Source: Streptomyces sp. QL37 (lineage in GTDB: Bacteria > Actinomycetota > Actinomycetes > Streptomycetales > Streptomycetaceae). From it: 64,000 bases of DNA. The DNA lies in contig NZ_PTJS01000001.1 in the NCBI RefSeq assembly GCF_002941025.1, forward strand, positions 8,143,764-8,207,763. Reading direction: 5' to 3'. The notes under the pieces are model-generated. The model saw only the letters and a program-made list of their open reading frames with translations, was not told where the DNA came from and searched no databases. A program made the translations under genes and the position numbers. Position 1 is the first letter of the stretch. Each line of letters begins with the position of its first letter. Below, one piece after another: positions 25,385-33,509 of the stretch.

Positions 25385-26083
25385 ATGGACGAGCGCATCA
25401 TCGCCGCGTGTGACGGGGCATCGAAGGGCAATCCGGGACCTGCCGCCTGGGCGTGGGTCGTGGCCGATGACCAGGGGAACCCCCGGCGGTGGGAAGCTGG
25501 CCCGCTGGGCACCGCGACCAACAACGTCGCCGAGCTCACCGCCCTGCTGGAACTGCTGAGGTCGACCGATCCGTCCGTGCCGGTCGAGGTGCGCATGGAT
25601 TCGCAGTACGCGATGAACGCGGTGACCAAGTGGCTGCCGGGGTGGAAGCGCAACGGCTGGAAGACGTCGGCGGGCAAGCCGGTCGCCAACCGGGAGCTGG
25701 TGGTCGGCATCGACGAGCTGCTGAGCAGCCGCGCTGTGACCTTCCGCTACGTGCCGGCGCATCAGGTGGACGGCGACCCGCTCAACGCTCTGGCCGACCA
25801 GGCCGCGAGCGAGGTGGCCGTCTCCCAACAGGCGGCGGGGACCGCGCACGGCACAGCCGACATGCCGGTGCCCGCTCCGGCCCGCTCGACGAAGAGCCGG
25901 ACGGCGGGCGCCGCCAAGGCCGGATCCAGCGGCGGCTCCACGTCCCGGGCGCGCTCCGCCGCCACGATCCGGGCGAAATTCGCGGGCCGGTGCCACTGCG
26001 GGAAGCCCTACGCGGCCAAGGACATGATCGCCAAGAACCCGAACGGCTGGGGTCACCCGGAGTGCCGGACCGCGCCGGCCTGA
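25385..26083 (+). CDS. Ribonuclease HI with C-terminal extension
   Basis: A 232-residue protein. Residues 1-145 are a type 1 RNase H with the full active site: Asp10 (CDGASKGNPG), Glu50 (NNVAEL), Asp72 (RMDSQYAM), His126 and Asp138 (NALAD). It cleaves RNA in RNA-DNA hybrids. An Ala/Ser-rich linker follows, then a C-terminal segment with CHCGKPY and HPEC, which resembles a small metal-binding knuckle. The ATG at 25385 follows AGGGGC; an ATG four codons upstream is possible. A hairpin terminator follows. Confidence 0.87.
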   Translation: MDERIIAACDGASKGNPGPAAWAWVVADDQGNPRRWEAGPLGTATNNVAELTALLELLRSTDPSVPVEVRMDSQYAMNAVTKWLPGWKRNGWKTSAGKPVANRELVVGIDELLSSRAVTFRYVPAHQVDGDPLNALADQAASEVAVSQQAAGTAHGTADMPVPAPARSTKSRTAGAAKAGSSGGSTSRARSAATIRAKFAGRCHCGKPYAAKDMIAKNPNGWGHPECRTAPA

Positions 26084-26092
26084 GCGGTCCCG

Positions 26093-26154
26093 GGGGAGCG
26101 GCTCCGTGGCATCAGGGTCACCTCAGGGGAGCGGCTCCGTGGCATCCGGGTCAC
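26093..26154 (+). repeat. Two near-identical 29-bp direct repeats
   Basis: Copies at 26093-26121 and 26126-26154 start GGGGAGCGGCTCCGTGGCAT and differ at one base. The second copy is part of a terminator hairpin. Confidence 0.8.
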
Positions 26155-26160
26155 GGAGCC
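26133..26160 (+). terminator. Terminator after the RNase HI gene
   Basis: GGCTCCGTG (26133-26141) pairs with CACGGAGCC (26152-26160). Confidence 0.7.
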
Positions 26161-26242
26161 CGCGCGAGAACCCGATGGCGAACCTCGGAGACCGGCTGTT
26201 AATCTCCCGGAGGCCGTGCGAGAGAACGAGGAGGTGGTACCC

Positions 26243-26296
26243 GTGAACGCAGTTTCGACATGGGTGCTCCCCTCAGGGGTCACGGTCGGGCGATAG
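26243..26296 (+). CDS. Candidate 17-residue leader peptide
   Basis: A GTG-started frame encodes MNAVSTWVLPSGVTVGR, preceded by the strong ribosome binding site GAGGAGGTG eight bases upstream. It ends 45 bases before the hydrolase start. The site is better than that of most genes in the window. It may be an upstream ORF coupling or attenuating the hydrolase gene, or the start of a lost gene. Confidence 0.45.
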   Translation: MNAVSTWVLPSGVTVGR

Positions 26297-26341
26297 GTCG
26301 TCCGGGAGCGCCGTTCAAGCGCACTCCCGAAAGGCACGACC

Positions 26342-27064
26342 ATGCACTTCATTTCCGAGGAACGCCTCGACGACGGCGTCCTCGAGCGCGAATTCACCCT
26401 CGGTGAGATCCCCGGCACCCTCTGGACGCCCGGTTCCGACGCACCGGCTCCGCTGATCCTGATGGCCCACAACAACGGGCTGTCCAAGGGGGAGCCCCGG
26501 CTGGTGGCCAGGGCCCGGTACTCCGCGGCACGCGGCTACGCGGTGGCCTCCATCGACGCCGCAGGGTGCGGTGACCGGCCCCGTTCCGCCGCCGACGAGC
26601 AGGCCCGCGGCGAACTCCGGCGGGCGATGCGGGCCGGCGAGCCGGTCGACGAGATCTTCGAGTCCTTCATCGGCCCGCTGGTCGAGAAGGCGGCCCCGGA
26701 GTGGCGGACCACCCTGGACGCCCTCCTCGCGCTGCCCGAGATCGGCGGTCCGGTCGGGTACTCCGGGTGGATGGCCCTCGGCGTACGGCTGGCGGCGGTC
26801 GAGCCGCGCGTCTCGGCCGCCGGATTCTTCGCCGGAGGCTTCGTGCCCCGCGCCCAGCGCGAGGAGGCGCGTCAGGTCACCATTCCGCTGCTGATGCTGG
26901 TGCAGTGGGACGACGAGGGGAACCCGCGGCGGCGGGCCCTGGACCTGTTCGACGCCTTCGGCAGCAAGGAGAAGACCCTGCACGCCAATCCGGGCGGGCA
27001 CACCGGCACCCCGTGGTTCGAGGTGGAGGACGGGGACCGGTTCTTCGGCCGGCACCTGAAGTAG
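26342..27064 (+). CDS. Alpha/beta hydrolase (dienelactone hydrolase-like)
   Basis: A 240-residue soluble hydrolase. LILMAHNNGLSKG supplies the oxyanion-hole region, and GYSGWM would be the nucleophile elbow (Ser, though without the usual final Gly). An acidic residue lies in VQWDDEG, and His in NPGGHTGTP completes a triad. A close match to the classical GxSxG is missing, so activity and substrate are uncertain. A short leader ORF precedes it and two hairpins follow it. Confidence 0.78.
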   Translation: MHFISEERLDDGVLEREFTLGEIPGTLWTPGSDAPAPLILMAHNNGLSKGEPRLVARARYSAARGYAVASIDAAGCGDRPRSAADEQARGELRRAMRAGEPVDEIFESFIGPLVEKAAPEWRTTLDALLALPEIGGPVGYSGWMALGVRLAAVEPRVSAAGFFAGGFVPRAQREEARQVTIPLLMLVQWDDEGNPRRRALDLFDAFGSKEKTLHANPGGHTGTPWFEVEDGDRFFGRHLK

Positions 27065-27066
27065 GA

Positions 27067-27093
27067 CCGGGCCGGCGGCGGACGCCGGCCCGG
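27067..27093 (+). terminator. Terminator after the hydrolase gene
   Basis: CCGGGCCGGC pairs with GCCGGCCCGG (27067-27076 and 27084-27093), starting at the second base after the stop codon. Confidence 0.75.
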
Positions 27094-27105
27094 TCGAGGC
27101 GGGCC

Positions 27106-27146
27106 GCCGCCATCGAGGACAGGCACCGGCCCTCCTCGATGGCGGC
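27106..27146. terminator. Second hairpin between the hydrolase and DinB-like genes
   Basis: Perfect 14-bp arms (27106-27119 and 27133-27146, GCCGCCATCGAGGA and complement) with a 13-base loop, between two converging genes. Confidence 0.65.
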
Positions 27147-27276
27147 TCGCTCGTGAGGCCGAGGCCGGCCGTCGGCGACCACGCGCGCACGGTGCGTCGC
27201 GCGGGATCCGGATGACCCCCGGCCCACCTGCGTGGCCGCGGTTGCGCGGGGGTACGTCTTCCAGGACCTGCCCAGG

Positions 27277-27783
27277 TCAGCCGCCGGTCGTGCCGTCGAG
27301 CATCTCGCGCAGGATGTCCAGATGGCCGTTGTGGCGGGCCGTCTCCTCGGTGAGGTGGTGCAGGATCCAGCGCAGATCGACGTGGAGGCCGTCGCGGATG
27401 GTCCCCTGTGTCTGCTTGTCCAGGTCGTTCCCGGCGACGAGTCCGCGGTTGAGGGCGCACTGTTCGGCGTACTCGTCGAGCAACCGCGAAAGCGGGAAGT
27501 CGACTGCGATGCGCATCTCGCGGTCGGGGTCCTCGTCGGTCCAGGGGCCCCGGTCCTCCTCACCGAGGAAGACCACCTGGAACCAGTAGTACTCGACCCA
27601 GCGGAGGTGATTGATCACTCCGCTCATGGTCATGAGCGGTGAGCCCGGCAGGAGCGCCCTTCGGGCGTTCTCCGGCGAGACGCCCTCGCACTTGGCGCGT
27701 GCGGTGTCACGTGTGTAGTCGAGAAACGTGGTGAGCTGGGTGCGCTCGTCCCACGAGACGGGTATGTCGTCGATTCTGGTCAT
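27277..27783 (-). CDS. DinB-like (DUF664-type) protein
   Basis: A 168-residue four-helix-bundle protein. The pattern SGVINHLRWVEYYWFQVVF carries the first metal-type histidine, and the late WILHHLTEETARHNGHLDIL carries the other two, as expected for DinB/DUF664 proteins. Some family members act as mycothiol-dependent transferases, but this one has no assigned reaction. I chose the ATG at 27783; the frame stays open upstream without homology. It stands alone, ending 33 bases left of a CTGCGCGAGATGCTCG coding end with no clear operon partner. Confidence 0.83.
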   Translation of the reverse strand: MTRIDDIPVSWDERTQLTTFLDYTRDTARAKCEGVSPENARRALLPGSPLMTMSGVINHLRWVEYYWFQVVFLGEEDRGPWTDEDPDREMRIAVDFPLSRLLDEYAEQCALNRGLVAGNDLDKQTQGTIRDGLHVDLRWILHHLTEETARHNGHLDILREMLDGTTGG

Positions 27784-27876
27784 CGCGCGAAGCGTCCCTG
27801 ATCGGCGCGACCCGTGTCGAGGCATTTATCGCCGGACCCGGCCCGCCTGCGGACCGCACGACCGCGTCCCGAGGCC

Positions 27877-28404
27877 TCAGATGTCGGCCCAGACGAGTCG
27901 GCCGGACACGCTGCTGCGCGTGCCCCATCGCGCCGCGAGCGCGTCCACGAGCATCAGGCCGCGGCCGTCCTCGGACACCGACGCGAGACTGAACCCGTCG
28001 TCCGTGCCCTCCGGCCCGCCGAGTGGCACCGGGCCGGGGCCCTCCGCGCCGTGCGGACCATCAGCCGGGGTGCCGGCCGGCCGGTTCCGCGGGCCCGGCA
28101 GTTTCGGCACGTGCCGCCGGCCGCGGTTCCACACGCAGATGCGCACCCGGCCGGGGGTCCGCAGGAGGCGACACCGGATCCGTCGGCCCGCGGTGTGCTC
28201 CACCGCGTTCGTGACCAGCTCGGTCACGACCAGGGCCGCGGTCTCGACGCGTTCGTCGGGTTCTCCCCAGCTCCGCATGGCTTCCTGCACGCGGTGCCTC
28301 GCCACCGGGACGGCCCGGGGAAGGCGAGGGATCCACCAGCTCTGTGCGCTCCGCCCGCCCGATCCCTCCGGGGCGGAACGCGCGCACGTAACTATTTCCG
28401 ACAT
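27877..28404 (-). CDS. RsbW-type ATP-binding protein (HATPase_c_2)
   Basis: A 175-residue single-domain protein of the anti-sigma/serine-kinase ATPase class. The N-box lies in AALVVTELVTNAVEH and the G1 region in SEDGRGLMLVDALAARWG. A Gly/Pro-rich insert lies between them (~110-140). Streptomyces encode many such orphan proteins next to Scr1-type XRE regulators, as here: the XRE gene diverges from it. Members are thought to act as antagonists or partners of regulatory proteins; the target is unknown. The ATG at 28404 lies just beside an inverted repeat that may control both genes. Confidence 0.83.
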   Translation of the reverse strand: MSEIVTCARSAPEGSGGRSAQSWWIPRLPRAVPVARHRVQEAMRSWGEPDERVETAALVVTELVTNAVEHTAGRRIRCRLLRTPGRVRICVWNRGRRHVPKLPGPRNRPAGTPADGPHGAEGPGPVPLGGPEGTDDGFSLASVSEDGRGLMLVDALAARWGTRSSVSGRLVWADI

Positions 28405-28418
28405 GTACGTACTCTCCG

Positions 28419-28438
28419 TGCAAAGTGCATACTTTGCA
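28419..28438. promoter_or_regulatory. Inverted repeat between divergent RsbW-like and XRE genes
   Basis: TGCAAAG (28419-28425) and CTTTGCA (28432-28438) are separated by six bases. It is an A/T-rich symmetrical site in a 117-bp divergent promoter region, so it is a good operator candidate for the XRE protein. Confidence 0.6.
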
Positions 28439-28521
28439 AGAGGCAGAATGTCAGGATGGTTCCGAATCGGCGCCGGGACCGCTGCGACCGCGCCCGTCGG
28501 AGCCTGCGAGAAGGGACATGG

Positions 28522-29376
28522 ATGAGGCCCCGGTCCGGCCCCACCGTCGAACACCGTGTCCTGGCGGCGCGCCTGCGGATGCTCCGGGAACGAGCGGGCG
28601 TCAGCCTCCAGGCGGCTTCGGTGGCACTCGGTGCCCACCCCGCGACCGTCCGGCGCATCGAGCGTGCCGAGACCGGGCTCGACGCCCACCAGGTCCGTGT
28701 CCTCCTCGAGCGTTACGCCGTCACCGCCGAGGAGGCCGAGCCGATCATGGCGGGCATCGCGGCCGCGAACCTGCCGGGCTGGTGGCACGCGTGGCGGGAC
28801 GCGATGGACCCCTGGCAGCAGGAGGTCATCGGTATCGAGTCCTCCGCCGCACTCGTCCGGACCTGGCACCCGGCTCTGGTCCCGGAGCTCCTGCGCACCC
28901 CTGCCTACGAGGCGGCCCTGTGCCGCAGCCTGACCGCCGATCCGCCGCCACGACGCGACCGGCACCTCGAACTGCTCGCGGAGCGCCAGCGCCGCCTCGA
29001 GGCGCGTGGCGCGGTCCTCTGGGCGCTCTTCCCGGCCGCCGCCCTCCATACGACGGTCGGCGGACCGTCCGTGATGGCAGGACAACGGGCGGTGCTGGAG
29101 GAGGCGGCCCACCGGCAGCACCTCACGGTGCAGGTCGTGCCCCTCGACGCCCCACCGCACGCGATGACCGGTGTGCCACCGCTGCACCTGCTGCGCGTAC
29201 CGGCCCCGGAGATCGGCGACCGCGCGGTCCTGGAGACCGCGGGGGCCCGGGTGGACATCATCGACGAACCGGCCGTCGTCATGGACTACCGCATCCGGCT
29301 GGACAGTGCGTGCGCGGTCGCCCCGCACCCGGGTTCGCCGCTGCCGGAAGCCGGCCGGGGCACCGGAAACCCCTGA
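28522..29376 (+). CDS. XRE-family regulator with DUF5753 (Scr1-type)
   Basis: A 284-residue regulator. An N-terminal helix-turn-helix (LRMLRERAGVSLQAASVALG, ATVRRIERAETGLD) is followed by a DUF5753 domain from about residue 90: WWHAWRDAMDPWQQEVIGIE, then an ALHTTVGGPSVMAGQ segment near the middle. Genes of this type usually neighbour a DUF397 gene and an RsbW-like gene; here only the RsbW-like gene is present, divergent. The ATG at 28522 follows GAAGGGAC. Such pairs influence development and antibiotic production in Streptomyces. Confidence 0.87.
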   Translation: MRPRSGPTVEHRVLAARLRMLRERAGVSLQAASVALGAHPATVRRIERAETGLDAHQVRVLLERYAVTAEEAEPIMAGIAAANLPGWWHAWRDAMDPWQQEVIGIESSAALVRTWHPALVPELLRTPAYEAALCRSLTADPPPRRDRHLELLAERQRRLEARGAVLWALFPAAALHTTVGGPSVMAGQRAVLEEAAHRQHLTVQVVPLDAPPHAMTGVPPLHLLRVPAPEIGDRAVLETAGARVDIIDEPAVVMDYRIRLDSACAVAPHPGSPLPEAGRGTGNP

Positions 29377-29497
29377 AGGCCCGGCCCGTTGGGGTTTCGA
29401 TCGCCGTATGACGGTCACGCGCACAGTGCGGCACCCGAAACCGAGCGGAGTCCGGTCGAGACCGACGGACCGTTCCCGGCGAGAAGGAGTGAGAGAC

Positions 29498-29755
29498 ATG
29501 GACAACTGGCGGATGCACGCGGCATGCCGCGAAGAGGACCCGGACCTGTTCTTCCCCATCGGCACCACCGGGCCCGCGCTCGTACAGGCCGAGGAGGCCA
29601 AGGCCGTCTGCGGGACCTGTCCCGTGCGGGAACAGTGCCTGGAGTGGGCGCTGGAGAATGGACAGGACTCGGGCGTGTGGGGAGGTATGGACGAGAACGA
29701 GCGCCGTGCCCTGAAGCGCCGTCGCGCCCGTCAACAGGCCAGGAGCCACGGGTGA
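29498..29755 (+). CDS. WhiB-family iron-sulfur regulator (WblE/WhiB1-like)
   Basis: An 85-residue protein with the four cluster-binding cysteines Cys10, Cys38, Cys41 and Cys47 (C-X27-C-X2-C-X5-C). It also has the G[VI]WGG turn (GVWGGMDENERR) and a basic C-terminal tail (KRRRARQQARSHG). FFPIGTTGPALVQAEEAKAV is close to the WblE/WhiB1 subgroup, whose members bind a [4Fe-4S] cluster, contact the principal sigma factor and respond to nitric oxide. The window copy may be the main WblE or a paralogue. GAAGGAG lies upstream of the ATG. Confidence 0.92.
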   Translation: MDNWRMHAACREEDPDLFFPIGTTGPALVQAEEAKAVCGTCPVREQCLEWALENGQDSGVWGGMDENERRALKRRRARQQARSHG

Positions 29756-29796
29756 AGCCTCCGCGCTCCGGCCGCCCGGCCGGGAGACGATGAGCC

Positions 29797-30126
29797 ATGG
29801 ACACCTCGGTCTGGCTCATCATCGGCGCGCTCGTACTCCTGCTCATGGCAGGCGCCGCCCTCGTCCTGCTGGTACGTGTGATCCGGGCCAGAAGGCTCCT
29901 CGTCGACGCCGGCATCCCTCTGCGGAACAAGGCGCTCGTCTGGGCGGCGGTGATCTACACCGTGTCGCCCGTGGACCTTCTGCCGGATCCCGTCTACCTC
30001 GACGACATCGGCTTCCTGCTGCTCGCGCTGCGCTCACTGCACGCCGCGGCCGGTGCGGTACGGGGGCGGCCCGCCATGACGGAGAAGGAGACCGGCGGCA
30101 ACCTTTCGGCGTCCGGGAGCAACTGA
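29797..30126 (+). CDS. YkvA-like (DUF1232) membrane protein
   Basis: A 109-residue protein with an N-terminal transmembrane helix (WLIIGALVLLLMAGAALVLL) and the DUF1232 motif YTVSPVDLLPDPVYLDDIGFL, in which SPVDLLPD is diagnostic. The family is widespread and of unknown function. It follows the WhiB gene by 41 bp on the same strand and may be co-transcribed. Confidence 0.85.
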   Translation: MDTSVWLIIGALVLLLMAGAALVLLVRVIRARRLLVDAGIPLRNKALVWAAVIYTVSPVDLLPDPVYLDDIGFLLLALRSLHAAAGAVRGRPAMTEKETGGNLSASGSN

Positions 30127-30163
30127 GGGGGCGTAAGCCATCCCCTGCCAGAAGGTGCCTCCC

Positions 30164-32065
30164 GTGGAGCCTCTGCTTCCCCACACCGATTCCCGTCCCC
30201 GCCGCAGACGCCGCATCACCCGCACCCGCACGCTGGTCGGCGCCCTGGCGGCCGGGCTGCTCGCCGCCGGCGGGCTCGTAGCACTCGGACCCGCCTCGCA
30301 GGCCGCCACCGCGCGGCAGGCCGAGGCGCTCGACCGCGGCGTCGTCAGCGTGCACACCGACAGCGGAAACCTCGTCAGCTGGCGCTGGCTCGGTACCGAC
30401 CCCGACAACGTGTCGTTCAACGTCTACCGGGCGGGCACCAAGGTCAACGCCTCGCCGGTCACCGCCTCGACGAACTACTTCCACTCCGGCGCGCCCGCCA
30501 CCGCCGACTACACGGTGCGCGCGGTCGTCGACGGCGTGGAGCAGAGCGACTCCGTGCACGCGATCCAGTTCCGCGCCGGATACAAGGACGTGCCCATCAG
30601 CCCGCCCGCCGGGGGGACGACACCCGACGGGGTCGCCTACACCTACGAGGCCAACGACGCGTCCGTCGGCGACCTGGACGGCGACGGCGCCCTCGACTTC
30701 GTGCTGAAGTGGCAGCCCACCAACGCCAAGGACAACTCCCAGTCCGGTTACACGGGCAACACGATCATCGACGGGATCCGTCTCGACGGCACCCGGCTCT
30801 GGCGGATCGACCTCGGACGCAACATCCGCTCGGGCGCGCACTACACGCAGTTCCAGGTGTACGACTACGACGGTGACGGCCAGGCCGAGGTGGCGATGAA
30901 GACCGCCGACGGCAGCGTCGACGGTGCCGGAAAGGTCATCGGCAGTTCCTCCGCCGACTACCGCAACTCCTCCGGATACATCCTGTCCGGACCCGAGTTC
31001 CTGACGATGTTCAACGGCAGGACCGGCGCGGCGATGGGCACCGTCGACTACGTCCCCGCACGCGGCACGGTGTCCTCGTGGGGCGACTCGTACGGCAACC
31101 GGGTCGACCGCTTCCTCGCCGGCACGGCCTATCTGGACGGTGCCAGGCCGTCCCTGATCATGGCGCGCGGCTACTACACGCGCAGCGTCATCGCCGCCTG
31201 GGACTGGCGGGGCGGCGCCTTCACCCGCCGCTGGACCTTCGACACGAACAGCTCGACCAACTCCGGCAAGGGATACGACGGCCAGGGCAACCACCAGCTC
31301 TCCATCGCCGACGCCGACGGTGACGGCAAGGACGAGATCATCTACGGAGCCATGGCCGTGGACGACAACGGCAGCGGGCTGTGGACGACGAAGAACGGCC
31401 ACGGGGACGCCATGCACGTGGGGGACCTCGACCCGTCCAGGTCGGGCCTGGAGGAGTTCAAGGTCGACGAGGACAGCTCCAAGCCCTCGTCGTGGATGGC
31501 GGACGCCAAGTCCGGTCAGATCCTCTGGTCCACCCCGGCGAGCGGCGACAACGGACGCGGCGTGTCCGGTGACATCTGGTCCGGCAGCGCGGGCGCCGAG
31601 TCCTGGTCCTCCGCCGTCTCCGGTGTGCGCGGGCCGAAGGGCGACGTGGTCACCAGCCGTAAGCCGTCCAGCTCCAACTTCCTGTCCTGGTGGGACGGCG
31701 ACACGACCCGTGAACTACTCGACGGCACCCACATCGACAAATACGGCACCTCGGCCGACACCCGCCTGCTGACCGGGGCCTCCGTCCACTCCGGCAACGG
31801 CACCAAGGCCACGCCCGCGATCTCCGGGGACATCTTCGGCGACTGGCGCGAGGAAGTGGTCTGGCCGACCACCAACAACACCGCGCTGCGGATCTACTCC
31901 ACGCCGTACGAGACCAGCACGAAGATCACCACTCTGCTCCACGACACCATGTACCGGACCGCGCTGGCCTGGCAGAACACCGCGTACAACCAGCCGCCGC
32001 ACCCCAGCTTCGCGATCGGCAGCGGGATGGCTACCGCGCCCCGGCCGAGCGTCACCACGCCGTAG
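30164..32065 (+). CDS. Secreted rhamnogalacturonan lyase (PL11, YesW-like)
   Basis: A 633-residue exported enzyme. The N terminus is strongly basic (RPRRRRRITRTR), followed by a hydrophobic signal core. The mature part is a PL11 beta-propeller of normal length, with repeated calcium-type loops DLDGDGALD, DYDGDGQAE and DADGDGKDE and the family end HPSFAIGSGM. It cleaves the rhamnose-galacturonate backbone of pectic rhamnogalacturonan I by beta-elimination. The start is the GTG at 30164, eight bases after GAAGG; a GTG at 30155 overlaps that site. It carries no carbohydrate-binding module, and a strong terminator follows. Confidence 0.92.
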   Translation: MEPLLPHTDSRPRRRRRITRTRTLVGALAAGLLAAGGLVALGPASQAATARQAEALDRGVVSVHTDSGNLVSWRWLGTDPDNVSFNVYRAGTKVNASPVTASTNYFHSGAPATADYTVRAVVDGVEQSDSVHAIQFRAGYKDVPISPPAGGTTPDGVAYTYEANDASVGDLDGDGALDFVLKWQPTNAKDNSQSGYTGNTIIDGIRLDGTRLWRIDLGRNIRSGAHYTQFQVYDYDGDGQAEVAMKTADGSVDGAGKVIGSSSADYRNSSGYILSGPEFLTMFNGRTGAAMGTVDYVPARGTVSSWGDSYGNRVDRFLAGTAYLDGARPSLIMARGYYTRSVIAAWDWRGGAFTRRWTFDTNSSTNSGKGYDGQGNHQLSIADADGDGKDEIIYGAMAVDDNGSGLWTTKNGHGDAMHVGDLDPSRSGLEEFKVDEDSSKPSSWMADAKSGQILWSTPASGDNGRGVSGDIWSGSAGAESWSSAVSGVRGPKGDVVTSRKPSSSNFLSWWDGDTTRELLDGTHIDKYGTSADTRLLTGASVHSGNGTKATPAISGDIFGDWREEVVWPTTNNTALRIYSTPYETSTKITTLLHDTMYRTALAWQNTAYNQPPHPSFAIGSGMATAPRPSVTTP

Positions 32066-32095
32066 CCGCGGAAACGCCGCCTTCCGCATGTGCGG

Positions 32096-32130
32096 GCGGC
32101 GGCTGCGAGAGGGCCTCCCGCAGCCGCCGC
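32096..32130 (+). terminator. Terminator after the rhamnogalacturonan lyase gene
   Basis: Perfect 12-bp arms GCGGCGGCTGCG (32096-32107) and complement (32119-32130). Confidence 0.8.
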
Positions 32131-32239
32131 TCCGGCCGGACTCGGACGCGGCGGCCCTGCCCGCTCCCGCATTCTGCCCGCGAGCAGCAGCGGCCGTCCC
32201 GCACCTGGGGCCAAGGCCCCCTCGGGAGCAGCCATTTTG

Positions 32240-32731
32240 GTGATCGGAACCCACGCTTTCGAGCAGGCCCGTGAGCACCGTGAGCTGCGGCGCGGTTGCT
32301 ATACGGAACTGCACAAGGATGCGCGGCAGTTCTCCACAGCACTCAGCCGTCACCTGTATGTCATGCGGGACCGTACGGCCGAGGCCGAGGACATTCGGGC
32401 GCTGGAAGAAACCAAGGACACCTACCGCGACCGCTGGTCCGAGGCGTTGATGATCGCTTCCGACACGGTGGTTCCTTCGGCGCATGACGTGAACGAGGCG
32501 CTGAACCTCGTCTACGGACAGGTCAAGCGCCTGGAGCAGGGGAGGTCACGGCCGGGCGAGACCCTGCGATCAGCGGCTGAGGCACAACATTCGCTCTGGG
32601 CCCTGATCGGCGCCATGAGGGAGGCCATGCGCGGTGATCTGGGCGTGACGGACGACCCGCACCCCGGCATCCGGAGCGGCGAGCTGCCTGAGGCCGTGCG
32701 TCGTGATTTCGGCGTGGCTGAGGAGACCTGA
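32240..32731 (+). CDS. Hypothetical helical protein
   Basis: A 163-residue, mostly helical, charged protein (RELRRGCYTELHKDARQFST, DTYRDRWSEALMIASDTV, NLVYGQVKRLEQG). It resembles the soluble part of Streptomyces proteins that carry an N-terminal membrane helix, but no such helix is present here, so it may be shortened. I chose the GTG at 32240 with GGGAG 11 bases before it; the frame is open further upstream without coding character. Codon use is less G/C-biased than in its neighbours, hinting at acquisition. No function can be assigned. Confidence 0.6.
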   Translation: MIGTHAFEQAREHRELRRGCYTELHKDARQFSTALSRHLYVMRDRTAEAEDIRALEETKDTYRDRWSEALMIASDTVVPSAHDVNEALNLVYGQVKRLEQGRSRPGETLRSAAEAQHSLWALIGAMREAMRGDLGVTDDPHPGIRSGELPEAVRRDFGVAEET

Positions 32732-33335
32732 CGGGCTGGGCGGATGCGAGCGCTCCTCCGAACAGCGCGTGCGGGTACGGCGGGAGGCGGGGAGGTCCAG
32801 CAGGGCGCGGTGGCCGATCCGTGGACCGGTGGCCCCGGCGAACACCCGCATCGAGGTTCTCAGCCGGACGTCCTCGCCGTCCCGTGACTCGTGCGGAGCG
32901 GGATCACGTACCGATCCGCGTGCAGAGGCACGGGGTGCGGCCCCAGGCCCGCACGCTCAGCTTCCGTGCCGGTCCGCTGGCGGCCCACCAGCGTTGCCCG
33001 CACGCGGCGGCGACCGAACGCGCGGACCGCAGGCTCGACGAACCAGAGGAGGAAGCCGGGGTACGGGCCGTACACGGCGGCTGCCTCAAGGGGGCGGACA
33101 ATTCCTCGGGCGGAGAGGCACGTTCGAGCAGTGGCTCCGCACCGTGCGGGCGAGGTGCGGGCATGCCCGCCCTCCGGTTGCAGGGCGACGTCTTCGACAC
33201 CCGGCGATCGCGCGACCTCCATCGCGCACGTCAGGAACGAACGCGGTTCCGTGCGGCTCCTCTTCGGCCCCGACCGTATTCCGGACCGGACACCTCAGCA
33301 GGCACGGCACCGTCGGTCGCCGGCCCGCGCGCGGA
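32732..33335. other. 604-bp region without a recognisable gene
   Basis: Several frames are open on both strands, but none has a ribosome binding site, consistent third-position G/C bias or a recognisable motif. It may be a decayed gene. Confidence 0.55.
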
Positions 33336-33509
33336 TCACGCTGCCTCGGTCCCGTCCGCCCGCACAGCCGCCGACCACTCGACCAGTAGCCGCTCGTACT
33401 CCCGGCGAGCTTCCGGGGACGGCAGGCCGCTGTCGACGAGCGCGCGGATCTCCGCGTTCAGCTCGGCGAGCGACCGGGCAGGCTCCGGCTCGGTAGGACG
33501 TGTGGGCAT
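33336..33509 (-). CDS. Small hypothetical protein, 57 residues
   Basis: A complete short frame begins MPTRPTEPEPARSLAELNAE and continues with two amphipathic helices (IRALVDSGLP and EARREYERLLVEWSAAVR). Codon third positions are almost all G or C, and the pattern LAELNAEIR..YERLLVEW is common in small Streptomyces proteins of unknown function. No strong ribosome binding site is visible. The function is unknown. Confidence 0.6.
   Translation of the reverse strand: MPTRPTEPEPARSLAELNAEIRALVDSGLPSPEARREYERLLVEWSAAVRADGTEAA

Noticed and set aside
26093..26154. The 29-bp direct repeats as a regulatory iteron
   Set aside because: They lie downstream of a gene, only two copies exist, and the second forms the terminator stem.
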